Position numbers and translations under genes: made by a program. A stretch of 64,000 nucleotides of DNA from Leptotrichia shahii. Its GTDB lineage: Bacteria > Fusobacteriota > Fusobacteriia > Fusobacteriales > Leptotrichiaceae. A model generated the notes under the pieces. It did not search any database and had not been told where the DNA came from. It worked only from the letters and a program-made list of their open reading frames with translations. Of this stretch, positions 8,325-15,186 are shown one piece after another (within the stretch, counting starts at the first letter, position 1; each line of letters begins with the position of its first letter). The stretch lies in assembly GCF_008327825.1 (NCBI RefSeq), contig NZ_AP019827.1, positions 124,001-188,000 on the forward strand, written 5' to 3'.

Positions 8325-8909
8325 TTGCAAGATAATAAATTAAATAGCGATGTGGAAAAATTTATTAATGATGAAATTACAAACAGCAAAATTTGGGTGT
8401 TTTGTGGCATAATGATTTCAGTTTTGCTGTCACAGATGTTAAATTTACAAGCTGAAATATACAAAATTATGTATATTTTTAAAATGAGGAAAGTTTTGGA
8501 TAAAATGTCATTTTTATTTATTGCAATAATTATTTTAGAAATTTTTTTGACATTTTTTTTGTATAAAATTATAATCAATAAAAGCAAAAAAATTATAAAG
8601 TCAAGTTTTGTAGTTTATTCGCTTTTAACTGGATTAAACTTGTCGATTTTTTCTTCTATAATAAAAGTTTTGTTTCAGAAAAATATTGGAGTTTTGCCTG
8701 TAATATTACTAATAATATCGCTATTTTTAGTAATAATCTTAATAATTTTTGATTCAAAAAAAATAAAAAATATGATAAAAATAAAAGTTTTAGAAAATAA
8801 TGAAACTGAATTTTTGGAGAAAATAAGATTTTATGCGGCGGCGGTTTTGTATACTGGCATTGTAAAAATACTGATTTTTCTTATAATAAGCACAATGATT
8901 TTAATATAA
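8325..8909 (+). CDS. Small multi-pass membrane protein, divergent relative of the upstream Bax-inhibitor-like protein
   Basis: 194 residues, TTG start after a weak purine-rich AAAGTGAGAAAG site. Five or six hydrophobic segments are visible. The middle (VVYSLLTGLNLSIFS) and end (IIFDSKKIKNMIKI, then a Glu-rich loop and two hydrophobic stretches) align by eye with YSFLNGLTFSALG and AVDVNRIRNSII of the protein encoded just upstream, so this looks like a shortened, fast-evolving tandem duplicate. Function is unknown. The next gene starts 25 nt downstream, so the two are probably co-transcribed. Confidence 0.7.
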   Translation: MQDNKLNSDVEKFINDEITNSKIWVFCGIMISVLLSQMLNLQAEIYKIMYIFKMRKVLDKMSFLFIAIIILEIFLTFFLYKIIINKSKKIIKSSFVVYSLLTGLNLSIFSSIIKVLFQKNIGVLPVILLIISLFLVIILIIFDSKKIKNMIKIKVLENNETEFLEKIRFYAAAVLYTGIVKILIFLIISTMILI

Positions 8910-8934
8910 ATTTGAAAGGGAAATAAAAAAATAT

Positions 8935-9321
8935 ATGAAAAGAAAAATAGAATGTGTAGAAGAATTTCATAGAATTTATAAACTTGGAAATTCTGATAAG
9001 CCAATTGGAAAATTAAAAGATGGATTGGAAAAATTGAGATTTGACTTGATGGCTGAAGAAAATGGAGAATATTTGGAAGCGGCTAAAAAAGGAGATGTTA
9101 CAGAAGTGGCAGATGCCCTTGGGGATATGCTTTATATCCTTTGTGGAACTATTATAGAACATGGTATGCAAAATGTGATTGACGATGTCTTTGAAGAAAT
9201 TCATAGAAGCAATTTGAGCAAATTAGATGAAAATGGGAATCCAATTTATCGGGAAGATGGGAAAGTTGTAAAAGGGCCAAATTATTTTCCGCCAAATTTG
9301 AAGAAATTTTTTGAAAAATAA
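8935..9321 (+). CDS. MazG-like all-alpha nucleotide pyrophosphohydrolase
   Basis: 128 residues. The signature of all-alpha NTP pyrophosphatases is present: EENGEYLEA (about residues 41-49, E-x2-E) and, after one helix, EVADALGDMLYI (about 61-72, E-x2-D-x3-D); these acidic residues bind magnesium. The C-terminal HRSNLSKLDENG...PNYFPPNL block is typical of the phosphoribosyl-ATP pyrophosphohydrolase-like subgroup. It likely hydrolyses nucleoside triphosphates to monophosphates, a house-cleaning role; the substrate cannot be told from sequence. GAAAGGGAAA lies before ATG 8935. It is probably co-transcribed with the small membrane protein upstream. Confidence 0.8.
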   Translation: MKRKIECVEEFHRIYKLGNSDKPIGKLKDGLEKLRFDLMAEENGEYLEAAKKGDVTEVADALGDMLYILCGTIIEHGMQNVIDDVFEEIHRSNLSKLDENGNPIYREDGKVVKGPNYFPPNLKKFFEK

Positions 9322-9507
9322 GGGGAAATTTTTGAAAAATAAAGTAAAAAAATATCATAATAACTTGTAAAAGTTCCTAAAATATGATAAAATAGAATGC
9401 GATATGTAAAAATAATTTTAACTAAATAACGTTTTTTTTAAAATAGTTGAGTTAATATATTATAATAAAAACAGCAGGACTGTAAAAAAATAAAGATGAA
9501 AGGAGAA

Positions 9508-9526
9508 CTACTAAAATATTTAGTAG
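9508..9526 (+). promoter_or_regulatory. Hairpin between two Shine-Dalgarno-like sites before rpmB
   Basis: CTACTAAA (9508-9515) and TTTAGTAG (9519-9526) form a perfect 8-bp stem. AAAGGAG lies just upstream (9499-9504) and GAGGTG just downstream. The hairpin may control access to the rpmB start. Confidence 0.4.
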
Positions 9527-9537
9527 AGGTGAATAAA

Positions 9538-9795
9538 ATGCAAAGATGTGAAGTTTTTGGAAAAACAGTAAGCCACGGAAATAGAGTAAGTCACTCTCAC
9601 AGAGCTACAAAAAGAATTTGGAGACCAAATTTACAAACAATGCTTTTAACTATCAATAATGAAGAAGTTAGAGTAAGAGTTTGTACAAAAGCAATGAAAA
9701 CATTAAAAGGGAAAAATAACGATCAAGTTAAAAAAATCTTATTAAAAAATAAAGAAACATTAAGCCCTAAAATATTAAAAATATTGGCAAAGTAA
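9538..9795 (+). CDS. rpmB: 50S ribosomal protein L28
   Basis: 85-residue ribosomal protein of the large subunit. MQRCEVFGK, VSHSHRATKRIWRPNLQ and the C-terminal VRVCTKAMKTLKG are the L28 signature blocks. An in-frame ATG at 9496 would add 14 residues not found in L28; ATG 9538 follows GAGGTG and gives the usual MxRCEV start. Two Cys remain (residues 4 and 53 by count), fewer than in zinc-binding forms. A terminator overlaps the stop codon and tRNA-Arg follows. Confidence 0.95.
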   Translation: MQRCEVFGKTVSHGNRVSHSHRATKRIWRPNLQTMLLTINNEEVRVRVCTKAMKTLKGKNNDQVKKILLKNKETLSPKILKILAK

Positions 9796-9815
9796 GTTAT
9801 TAAAACTTACTTTTG
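9790..9815 (+). terminator. Terminator of rpmB
   Basis: AAGTAAGT (9790-9797) pairs with ACTTACTT (9805-9812), running into TTTT. It overlaps the rpmB stop codon. Confidence 0.7.
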
Positions 9816-9818
9816 TGT

Positions 9819-9895
9819 GTACCCGTAGCTCAACTGGATAGAGCGTCTGACTTCGGATCAGAAGGCTTGGGGTTCGATTCCTCACGGGTACGCCA
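9819..9895 (+). tRNA. tRNA-Arg (anticodon TCG)
   Basis: 77 nt with encoded CCA. Acceptor GTACCCG/CGGGTAC, discriminator G. D arm TAGCTCAACTGGATAGAGC, anticodon stem TCTGA/TCAGA with loop CTTCGGA (anticodon TCG), T arm GGTTCGATTCC. All stems close. Confidence 0.95.
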
Positions 9896-9912
9896 TTTTT
9901 TATTTTGAATTG

Positions 9913-10018
9913 CATAGTAAAACTTATTTAAAATCCAACTCAAAAATTATAACTATTTTACTCAAACTCTAAATTTGTATAATTTTTAATAGTTTAATTT
10001 TGAATGGGTTCGAGTATA
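9913..10018 (-). repeat. Dispersed repeat family 4, copy 1
   Basis: About 106 bp, ending TGGGTTCGAGTATA. Other copies: 12793-12891, 25801-26010 (interrupted), 33839-33945 and 61388-61493. The ends are imperfect inverted repeats around TTTAAAATTGAAC. It fills the space after tRNA-Arg. No coding potential. Confidence 0.65.
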
Positions 10019-10283
10019 AGATTAAATACAATATTTTTAATTCAGATAAAATTCATTTAAAAAATTGTTTTTTGTGGTAAAATGACTTTGTAAATTAAAA
10101 AGTACCTAAGATAGTTTATTTAACAAATTGAAGTTTAACAATTTTTTGACAAAAAAAGCAGCTTTTATCTTTAAATAGAGAGAAAGGCTGTTTTTTAATG
10201 GAATTTTTTTGAAAAAAATGTTAATATTTAACAAAAGATAGCAAGAAGAGTTTGCATAGAGAAAGTTAAGAGGTAGTAGTATA
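10019..10283. other. Gene-free stretch with a terminator-like hairpin
   Basis: No gene seen. AAAAAAAGCAGC (10151-10162) and GGCTGTTTTTT (10186-10196) form a terminator-like stem with no gene directly upstream, so a short non-coding RNA or a relic is possible. GGTAAAATG near 10075 could be a weak -10. Confidence 0.35.
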
Positions 10284-10871
10284 ATGAAATTAGAAAAGAA
10301 TAATTTAATTTTTAGATTTGCAACTGAAAAGGATGCCGAAGAAATTTTGAATATTTATAAGCCATATATTGAAAATACGACAATAACTTTTGAGTATGAA
10401 GTGCCTACGATTGAGGAATTTAGGGAAAGAATTAGAGAAATTTTGGAGGAGTATCCATATATCGTATGTGTATATGAAGGGAAAATTACTGGGTATGCTT
10501 ATGCACATAAAATTTGGAGCAGGGCTGCTTACCAGTGGGATGCAGAGCTTTCAGTTTATACAGATGAGAATTATGCGGGAAATGGAATTGGGAAAAAATT
10601 GTATAAAATTTTAATTGAAATACTAAAGCTGCAAAATGTTGTAAATATTTATGCACTTGTAACTTATCCAAATAAAAGCAGTGAAAAATTGCATAATTAT
10701 TTTGGATTTAAAAAAGTTGCGCTTTTTGAAAATTCTGGATATAAATTTGGAAAATGGATTGGCGTTACTTGGTTTGAAAAGGCTATTTCTAAGTATCCTA
10801 AAAATCCGAATCCGATAAAAAAAGTATCAGAAATTGATGAAGCTGAACTAAAACAAATTTTAGAATTATAA
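10284..10871 (+). CDS. GNAT family N-acetyltransferase, phosphinothricin/methionine-sulfone acetyltransferase-like
   Basis: 195 residues. The acetyl-CoA site motif A reads VYTDENYAGNGIGKKLY (about 91-107), with Q/R-x2-G-x-G/A spacing. RFATEKDAEEILNIYKPYIENT at the N-terminus, SRAAYQWDAELSVY and the C-terminal YPNKSSEKLHNYFGFKKVALFENSGYKFGKWIGV region match the Pat/MnaT group, which acetylates small amine substrates such as methionine derivatives. The real substrate is unknown. A short tail (about 170-195) extends past the domain. AGAGG lies 8 nt before ATG 10284. It appears to be a single-gene unit. Confidence 0.85.
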   Translation: MKLEKNNLIFRFATEKDAEEILNIYKPYIENTTITFEYEVPTIEEFRERIREILEEYPYIVCVYEGKITGYAYAHKIWSRAAYQWDAELSVYTDENYAGNGIGKKLYKILIEILKLQNVVNIYALVTYPNKSSEKLHNYFGFKKVALFENSGYKFGKWIGVTWFEKAISKYPKNPNPIKKVSEIDEAELKQILEL

Positions 10872-10931
10872 AAAGCATAAAAATTTTTTAGGATTTTATT
10901 ATTAAATATTGATTTTACAGGCATAAAATAG

Positions 10932-11048
10932 CTTGTTACTGAAGATACTGAAAATGTTTTGAGATTATATGTTAAATCACTTGAAAATCAGATTAAAGAG
11001 TGGTATAATTTAAGTGGAAAAAAAAGAGATTTTATAAATAAATTTTAG
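10932..11048 (+). pseudogene. Possible 38-codon coding relic before pgk
   Basis: An open frame without a start codon, preceded in frame by TAG at 10929, reads LVTEDTENVLRLYVKSLEN and continues to KKRDFINKF and a stop. Composition looks protein-like, but a frame this short can occur by chance. It covers the pgk promoter. Confidence 0.2.
10981..11009 (+). promoter_or_regulatory. Promoter of pgk
   Basis: TTGAAA (10981-10986), 17 nt, TATAAT (11004-11009), with an extended TGG before the -10. Near consensus, as expected for a strongly expressed glycolytic gene. Confidence 0.8.
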
Positions 11049-11062
11049 GAGGATATAACGGA

Positions 11063-12265
11063 ATGGCTAAAAAAACTTTAAAAGACTTAGACGTAAAAGG
11101 TAAAAAAGTATTAGTAAGAGTTGATTTCAATGTACCAATAAAAGATGGAGTTATCACAAATGATAATAGAATCACAGCTGCGATTCCAACTTTAAAATAT
11201 ATTTTGGAAAACGGTGGAAAAGTAATTGCATTCTCTCACTTGGGAAAAGTTAAAGAAGAAGCTGACAAAGCCTCAAAAACTTTAGCACCTGTTGCAAAAA
11301 GATTGGAAGAACTTTTAGGAAAACCAGTTAAATTCGTTCCTGAAACAAGAGGAGCAGCATTAGAATCAGCAGTTGCTGAGTTAAAAGATGGAGAAATCTT
11401 AATGTTTGAAAACACTAGATTTGAAGACTTGGATGGTAAAAAAGAATCTAAAAATGATCCTGAATTAGGAAAATACTGGGCATCACTTGGAGATGTATTT
11501 GTAAATGACGCATTTGGGACTGCACACAGAGCACATGCTTCAAATGTAGGAATTGCTTCTAACATTAAAGAATCAGCAGTAGGATTCTTAGTAGAAAAAG
11601 AAATTAAATTTATCGGTGGAGCAGTTGATAATCCTGAAAGACCATTAGTTGCTATTTTAGGTGGAGCTAAGGTTTCTGATAAAATTGGTGTAATCGAAAA
11701 CTTATTGGATAAAGCTGATAAAGTAATTATTGGTGGAGGAATGATGTTCACTTTCTTAAAAGCTGAAGGTAAAAACACAGGTTCTTCATTATTAGAAGCT
11801 GACAAAGTAGAATTAGCCGCTTCACTAATCAAAAAAGCTAAAGAAAAAAATGTTGAGCTATTATTGCCAATTGATACAGTTGTAGCAAAAGAATTTAAAA
11901 ATGATACAGAATTTAAAACAGTTTCTGTAGATGCTATTGAAGATGGATGGATGGGATTAGATATAGGAGAAGCATCTATCAAATTATTCTCAGACGCTCT
12001 AGTTGGTGCAAAGACAGTAGTATGGAATGGACCAATGGGAGTATTTGAAATGGAAAACTTTGCAAAAGGAACAATTGGTGTATGTAAAGCAATCGCAGAA
12101 TTGTCTGAAGCTAAAACAATCATTGGTGGTGGAGATTCAGCAGCAGCAGCTATTCAATTAGGATTTGCTGATAAATTCTCACATATCTCAACTGGAGGAG
12201 GAGCATCGCTTGAATACTTGGAAGGAAAAGTATTGCCAGGAGTAGATGCAATTTCTAATAAATAA
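11063..12265 (+). CDS. pgk: Phosphoglycerate kinase
   Basis: Glycolytic enzyme that transfers phosphate from 1,3-bisphosphoglycerate to ADP; 400 residues, full length, cytoplasmic. The substrate-binding VRVDFNVP (19-26), the SHLGK loop near 58-62, the MFENTRFE and [10 protein letters not shown] blocks, the hinge region [13 protein letters not shown] and the C-terminal nucleotide site WNGPMGVFE and GGGDSAAA are all intact. AGGAGG precedes ATG 11063. A large minus-strand open frame across this gene (11236-12123) is only a shadow. A terminator follows, so it is transcribed alone. Confidence 0.98.
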   Translation: MAKKTLKDLDVKGKKVLVRVDFNVPIKDGVITNDNRITAAIPTLKYILENGGKVIAFSHLGKVKEEADKASKTLAPVAKRLEELLGKPVKFVPETRGAALESAVAELKDGEILMFENTRFEDLDGKKESKNDPELGKYWASLGDVFVNDAFGTAHRAHASNVGIASNIKESAVGFLVEKEIKFIGGAVDNPERPLVAILGGAKVSDKIGVIENLLDKADKVIIGGGMMFTFLKAEGKNTGSSLLEADKVELAASLIKKAKEKNVELLLPIDTVVAKEFKNDTEFKTVSVDAIEDGWMGLDIGEASIKLFSDALVGAKTVVWNGPMGVFEMENFAKGTIGVCKAIAELSEAKTIIGGGDSAAAAIQLGFADKFSHISTGGGASLEYLEGKVLPGVDAISNK

Positions 12266-12327
12266 GAAGCTAACTTAAATAACTATTAATTTAGTTAACT
12301 AAAAATAATTTTTTCATTTTAATCACG

Positions 12328-12372
12328 AAATGGCTGTCTTGAAATTAATTTTTTAAGATAGTCATTTTTTTA
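12328..12372 (+). terminator. Terminator of pgk
   Basis: AAATGGCTGTCTT pairs imperfectly with AAGATAGTCATTT across an A/T loop and runs into TTTTTT. Confidence 0.7.
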
Positions 12373-12441
12373 TAAAAGTTAGTATTAAAAGTTATAACTG
12401 TTTCACAAAAGATTTTTAACTAAAAATAATTTTTTTTAAAA

Positions 12442-12470
12442 TTGAAACATAATCTAAATTGTGGTATAAT
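12442..12470 (+). promoter_or_regulatory. Promoter of yajC
   Basis: TTGAAA (12442-12447), 17 nt, TATAAT (12465-12470) within GTGGTATAAT. Confidence 0.8.
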
Positions 12471-12514
12471 TAAAAAAGATTTTAGAATTTAAGAAGGAGG
12501 AGAAATAAATAATT

Positions 12515-12781
12515 ATGGAAAAGAATTCAATAGGAGTAATAATAATTTATGTAGTATTTTTGGCAGTATTGATTTTACCGACGTATTTTGCAAATAAGAG
12601 AAAGAAGAAACAAAAAGCTCAATTAGTGGAAAATTTGAAGGTAGGAGTTAAAATAACTACAGTTGGAGGAATTCAAGGAACTATTACAAATGTTTTTACA
12701 GATACTGTGGAAATGAAAATTGATAAAAATGCAAGAATGACTGTCCTTAAATCTGCAGTTGAAAGAATTGAAACAAAATAA
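12515..12781 (+). CDS. yajC: Preprotein translocase accessory subunit YajC
   Basis: 88-residue single-pass inner-membrane protein associated with SecDF and YidC. One hydrophobic helix (about 7-25) is followed by a basic KRKKKQKA patch and the conserved LKVGVKITTVGGIQGTITNVFTDTVEMKI block. The size fits the family. AAGGAGGAG precedes ATG 12515. secD and secF, often its neighbours, are not adjacent here; repeats follow. Confidence 0.93.
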   Translation: MEKNSIGVIIIYVVFLAVLILPTYFANKRKKKQKAQLVENLKVGVKITTVGGIQGTITNVFTDTVEMKIDKNARMTVLKSAVERIETK

Positions 12782-12792
12782 ATTTTATAAAT

Positions 12793-12891
12793 TATACTCG
12801 AACCCATTTAAAATTGAACTGTTAAAATTATATAAACTCAGGGTTTGAGTAAAATAGTTGCATCTTTTGAGTTCAATTTTAAACCAGTATA
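12793..12891 (+). repeat. Dispersed repeat family 4, copy 2
   Basis: About 99 bp. It starts TATACTCGAACCCATTT and ends TTTTAAACCAGTATA; the inner parts of the ends (TTTAAAATTGAAC) are inverted copies. This is the best-preserved plus-oriented copy and shows what the interrupted copy at 25801 lost. Confidence 0.7.
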
Positions 12892-12954
12892 AAATTAAAA
12901 ATTATAAAAATTGAATGGTCGTCGTATTTATAGACAATTATAAGAGTAAAAGAT

Positions 12955-13071
12955 GTAGGAACTGAAAAGCATAGTATCTATAATAACCAAGAGATAGGAA
13001 TTTTTTCCTGGAAATAGAAAAAAATAAAAATTTAGAGGTATTATGTTTATTGAAGTTTATGAACTTAAAAA
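12955..13071 (+). repeat. Weak member of dispersed repeat family 2 before the amidase gene
   Basis: Contains CAAGAGATAGGAA, an A-rich stretch and TATGTTTATTGAAGTTT, the same order as the copies at 27721, 28737 and 61492. Strongly diverged. The region 12782-13106 has no gene; it holds this element, the family 4 copy and the amidase ribosome binding site. Confidence 0.4.
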
Positions 13072-13106
13072 ATAATTAAAATGATTAATAAAGAATAGGA
13101 GGAAAA

Positions 13107-14234
13107 ATGAAGAGGATATTATTATTTTTGTTACTTTTTGTAAGTGCAATTACATTTTCTGATACTTTAAAAAATGTTTCATATAATAATGGAAAAGTAA
13201 TTGGAACATTTAGGGAAAATAAACAGATTATTCCAAATGCTTCTGTCACAAAATTAGGGGGTGAAGACCTGTTAATGTTAAGTTTCCCAGATAGTAAAAT
13301 GGAAAGTGGCGTTCCAGCATTTATTAACAAAAGTGATCAGTATATAAGTAAGGTTTATACAGTTGAAAATAATGGAATGGTAGTAGTGTATGTGTATTTA
13401 AAACCATCTGTTACTTATCAAGTTACCAGTAGAAATGGCGAGTTTCAAGTAACATTAGATGGAGGTAAAGCTGCAACAGCGCAAAAATCATATAATACAC
13501 CACAAAGCCAGAATAATAACACTAACAATACAAGAATAACACAGACTCAGTCACAAAGCCAGTCAGGTAATACTTCAAGAGGAAATAAAAAATATACAAT
13601 AGTTGTAGATCCTGGACATGGTGGGCATGATTCAGGAGCAAGAGGAAATGGATATAATGAAAAAGACATAGCATTACAAGTAGCAACAAGATTGGCTAAT
13701 AATTTAAGACGAGATTATAACGTTATAATAACAAGAGATTCAGATTTCTTTGTGCCATTAGATACAAGAGCTAAAATTGGAAATGATGCAAATGCAGATT
13801 TCTTTATAAGTATCCACTTAAATTCAAGTTCGAGCTCATCAGCAAATGGAACAGAAGTATTTTATTTTAGTAAAAAAGATCAAGGAAGTTATGCTGCGCA
13901 AGTAGCCAAATTTGAAAATAAAGTTGATGGAAGCTATGGAGATGTGCCATTTTCGGACTTTATTCTAAATGATATTTTTTATAGAAAAAATCAAAAGACA
14001 AGTCAAGCTATAGCAGAATCTGTATTAAATAATCTTATAAATACAACAGGGCTTAGAAGAAGAGGAGTTTTTGGAGCAAATTTTGCAGTACTTCGTGGAA
14101 GTAATTCACCATCAATACTTGTAGAATTAGGATTTATGAATAATTATTCTGATTTATCGCAATATTTAACACCAGATGGTCAGGAAAGAGCAGCAAGCGC
14201 TATTGGTGATGCAATAAGAAATTATTTTAGATAA
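13107..14234 (+). CDS. N-acetylmuramoyl-L-alanine amidase (Amidase_3) with N-terminal AMIN-like domain
   Basis: Periplasmic zinc enzyme that cuts the bond between N-acetylmuramic acid and L-Ala in peptidoglycan, typically for daughter-cell separation. Signal peptide about 1-18. A beta-rich AMIN-like region (about 20-120) would localise it. A Gln/Asn/Ser linker (about 123-160) precedes the catalytic domain (about 161-375). Zinc ligands: H171 (DPGHGGHD), E185 (NEKD) and H237 (SIHLN); catalytic Glu E340 (ILVELGF). GGAGGAAAA precedes ATG 13107. The GerMN gene follows after 30 nt, probably in the same operon. Confidence 0.93.
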   Translation: MKRILLFLLLFVSAITFSDTLKNVSYNNGKVIGTFRENKQIIPNASVTKLGGEDLLMLSFPDSKMESGVPAFINKSDQYISKVYTVENNGMVVVYVYLKPSVTYQVTSRNGEFQVTLDGGKAATAQKSYNTPQSQNNNTNNTRITQTQSQSQSGNTSRGNKKYTIVVDPGHGGHDSGARGNGYNEKDIALQVATRLANNLRRDYNVIITRDSDFFVPLDTRAKIGNDANADFFISIHLNSSSSSSANGTEVFYFSKKDQGSYAAQVAKFENKVDGSYGDVPFSDFILNDIFYRKNQKTSQAIAESVLNNLINTTGLRRRGVFGANFAVLRGSNSPSILVELGFMNNYSDLSQYLTPDGQERAASAIGDAIRNYFR

Positions 14235-14264
14235 TGAAAATGTTATCCAAATTAGGAGAGATTT

Positions 14265-14810
14265 ATGCCAAAAAAAGAAGAATCAAGAGAAAAACCTAAA
14301 AAGAAAAAAGGATTTTTTAGCAGCACATTTTTTATAATATTGCTTTTTTTAATAACAGCTGCTGTAGTTGCAATAAATAGATATGATAGAAAACATAGAG
14401 ATGAAATACATGTAACTGTTGATAAAAATTTAGTAAAAGAAACAGTAAAAGATGAAGAAGTTCAAAATAAAATTTCTATATTTGTATATGATTCTGATAC
14501 AAAAACAATTAGTGAGCGAGAAATTACAGTTCCTCGTCAAATAAATTTGATAGAGGGAGATTTTATAAATGGAATTATTAGAAATTCAAACTATATTACA
14601 GAAGATATGAAGTTTAGAAGTGCTTATAACCTTAGAATTGACAACGTAAATACAACAGTTGTAAAATTAAATGCAGCATTTGCAAATTTAAAAAAAAATC
14701 CTGAATTATTTAATGGATTTTCTCAGGCTGTAACAAATACAATTTTAAAAAACTTTCCCAATATTCAAAGTGTTATAATTCAAATAGACGGGGAAACAAA
14801 TAATCAATAG
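14265..14810 (+). CDS. Membrane-anchored GerMN domain protein
   Basis: 181 residues. A very basic N-terminus (EKPKKKKG) is followed by one membrane segment (about 20-41), so the rest faces the periplasm. The C-terminal region (about 70-175), with VVKLNAAFANL and AVTNTILKNFPNIQSVIIQIDGE, is a GerMN domain, found in spore germination and cell-envelope proteins. Its partner is unknown; co-transcription with the amidase suggests a peptidoglycan role. GGAGAG lies 8 nt before ATG 14265. A terminator follows. Confidence 0.8.
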   Translation: MPKKEESREKPKKKKGFFSSTFFIILLFLITAAVVAINRYDRKHRDEIHVTVDKNLVKETVKDEEVQNKISIFVYDSDTKTISEREITVPRQINLIEGDFINGIIRNSNYITEDMKFRSAYNLRIDNVNTTVVKLNAAFANLKKNPELFNGFSQAVTNTILKNFPNIQSVIIQIDGETNNQ

Positions 14811-14843
14811 AAAGTGAAGCATTTAAGGGAAACATCAAAATAG

Positions 14844-14892
14844 ACTGTTTTGATATTAATAAGAGATTTTTAATATTAAAGCAGTTTTTTTT
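14844..14892 (+). terminator. Terminator of the amidase-GerMN unit
   Basis: ACTG-TTT...ATATTAA (from 14844) pairs with TTAATAT...AA-CAGT (ending 14885), followed by a run of eight T. Confidence 0.75.
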
Positions 14893-15186
14893 AAATAAAT
14901 TTCAAAAAATATTTTTTTGGTGTGATATAATAAATAGAAAGAGATTTTTTTTTGGAAATAATGAATTTATTTTAAATTCTGTTTAACAAGGATTAAGATT
15001 TCTTGACGGATCATAAATAAAATATGTTTTCTGTTTTTAAATAGAATTTATCGTAAAATACAGAGAAAATAATTATCACTTAAGCTATTATAAAAATCAT
15101 TTTTTCCTGTATTTAAAATAATTATTATTTTTGAAAAAATTTTTAAATTGAAAATTTAAACTATAAAAAAGTAAAAGGAGATATCA
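14893..15186 (+). other. Long leader region of the autotransporter gene
   Basis: No gene seen. TATAAT at 14926-14931 with TTCAAA at 14901 (19 nt apart) is a moderate promoter and would leave about 250 nt of untranslated leader. A stretch at 14975-15055 (AACAAGGATTAAGATTTCTTG) looks like a decayed dispersed-repeat core. AAAAGGAG before 15187 is the ribosome binding site. Confidence 0.45.

Noticed and set aside
11236-12123. 295-codon open frame on the minus strand inside pgk
   Set aside because: Shadow of a strongly coding gene; its translation is low-complexity Ser/Asn/Pro-rich without a motif, and it has no ribosome binding site.
14970-15060. Further family 1 repeat copy before the autotransporter
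   Set aside because: CTGTTTAACAAGG and TTTCTTGAC recall the core, but arms and ends are too decayed to be sure.
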